Assembly: GCA_014239005.1 (NCBI GenBank)
Contig: JABAAA010000029.1
Span: 1 to 6,193 of the forward strand
Length of the DNA stretch: 6,193 bases
Source: Alphaproteobacteria bacterium
GTDB taxonomy: Bacteria > Pseudomonadota > Alphaproteobacteria > JABAAW01
Reading direction: 5' to 3'
This document shows, piece by piece, positions 5,584 through 6,193 of the stretch. The notes beneath the pieces are model-generated. The model had not been told where the DNA came from. It worked only from the letters and a program-made list of their open reading frames with translations, and ran no database searches. The translations under genes were made by a program, and so were the position numbers. Numbering within the stretch: the stretch's first letter is position 1; each line of letters opens with the position of its first letter.

Positions 5584-6193
5584 TTAGCTGCATCCCGTCG
5601 TCTGACCGCAGGTCGTACAAGCGTAGCACGAGCCGCTGCGCACAAGCGTGATATGCCCACAATAGTCGCAGGAATCGCCGATTCCTTCGTCCATCGTCTT
5701 TGCCAACAAGTCCATGGGTATGGTTTTTGTTTTGACACCGTCGCCATGATTGTTGCCATTGCCATTACCATTGCCATTACCGTTTCGTTTCGCGGCGAGT
5801 TCGCGTCGCACATAGCCGCTGCTGGTCAGCTTCGCCAGATGGTCGATGGCTTTCTGCGCCTCTTTGCTCAAGCGCCCTTCGTCCTTGCCCTTGCCTAATC
5901 CTGTAAAGTCGCATTCGGGTGACAGGGATTCGGTGTGTTCCAAGTCTTCGCGTCCCAAGTAGCTGATGGCGAGCTCGCGGAAGATGTAGTCGAGGATGGA
6001 GGTTGCGTGGCGGATCGAAGCGTTCTCACGCACGACGCCGCTAGGTTCGAAACGCGTGAAGGTGAAGGCGTCAGCGAACTCTCTGAGCGGCACGCCGTAT
6101 TGCAAGCCGATGGAGATGGCGATGGCGAAGTTGTTCATCAACGATCGAAATGCTGCGCCTTCCTTATGCATGTCGATGAAGATTTCTCCCAAC
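5584..6193 (-). CDS. nrdJ: Vitamin B12-dependent (class II) ribonucleotide reductase NrdJ, C-terminal part (5' end outside window)
   Basis: NrdJ reduces ribonucleotides to deoxyribonucleotides using adenosylcobalamin. The visible 202 residues begin inside the protein at [18 protein letters not shown], the end of the TSCPD-type region, and continue with [22 protein letters not shown] and [19 protein letters not shown], which match family members closely. The protein ends in a Cys-rich tail with cysteines at 175, 178, 189, 192, 195 and 201 of the visible part (CDYC...CYACTTC...TTGCS). Such C-terminal cysteines are expected to bind zinc and/or re-reduce the active site. An Asn-Gly repeat (137-146) lies in the linker before this tail. 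The TTG at 6192-6190 is an internal Leu codon, not a start. The gene converges on hdaA with 15 bases between stop codons and no visible terminator. Confidence 0.97.
   Translation of the reverse strand, partial: LGEIFIDMHKEGAAFRSLMNNFAIAISIGLQYGVPLREFADAFTFTRFEPSGVVRENASIRHATSILDYIFRELAISYLGREDLEHTESLSPECDFTGLGKGKDEGRLSKEAQKAIDHLAKLTSSGYVRRELAAKRNGNGNGNGNGNNHGDGVKTKTIPMDLLAKTMDEGIGDSCDYCGHITLVRSGSCYACTTCGQTTGCS
5749..5784 (-). repeat. Hexanucleotide tract (AATGGY-type) in nrdJ encoding Asn-Gly repeats
   Basis: On the plus strand GCCATT or ACCATT units run from 5755 to 5778, flanked by ATTGTT (5749-5754) and ACCGTT (5779-5784). On the coding strand this gives AAT-GGC/AAT-GGT pairs, that is five Asn-Gly pairs followed by Asn-Asn. 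The mixed third bases show that the tract has begun to diverge. Confidence 0.9.

Overview
The window looks like chromosomal DNA of an alphaproteobacterium, moderately GC-rich by eye. The main reasons are an HdaA-type DnaA-related protein, a DUF2066 secreted protein directly ahead of an AI-2E/PerM-type transporter, and a B12-dependent (class II) ribonucleotide reductase NrdJ ending in the alphaproteobacterial-type Cys-rich tail. I cannot fix the order or genus from sequence alone. Genes are tightly packed, and no mobile element, CRISPR array or RNA gene is visible.

Layout. Positions 1-356 (+) hold the 3' end of a methyltransferase gene that resembles rsmD (16S rRNA m2G966). Its last 70 bases overlap the 3' end of the convergent purN. 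purM and purN (2040 down to 287, minus strand) form a purine-biosynthesis operon. A 262-base divergent spacer (2041-2302) follows, carrying imperfect direct repeats. On the plus strand come a signal-peptide DUF2066 protein (2303-3505), a PerM/AI-2E membrane protein joined to it by an ATGA overlap (3502-4668), a 69-base AT-rich spacer built from a 26-bp tandem repeat, and hdaA (4738-5568). The minus-strand 3' end of nrdJ (5584-6193, running off the window) converges on hdaA with only 15 bases between them.

Functionally this is mostly housekeeping: two purine-pathway enzymes, an rRNA modification enzyme, a replication-initiation regulator acting with the sliding clamp, and the dNTP-producing reductase. 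I see no new multi-gene system.

The most unusual property is the density of short tandem repeats. There are nine or so separate tracts in about 6 kb, with unit lengths of 3, 5, 6, 12, 13, about 19 and 26 bp. They lie inside genes (rsmD serine run, purM FSKS insertion, hdaA Asp-Leu run, nrdJ Asn-Gly linker), at gene borders (purM/purN start region, hdaA stop codon) and in both spacers. The in-gene tracts preserve reading frame. This suggests a lineage prone to slippage or duplication in which insertions persist at tolerant sites.
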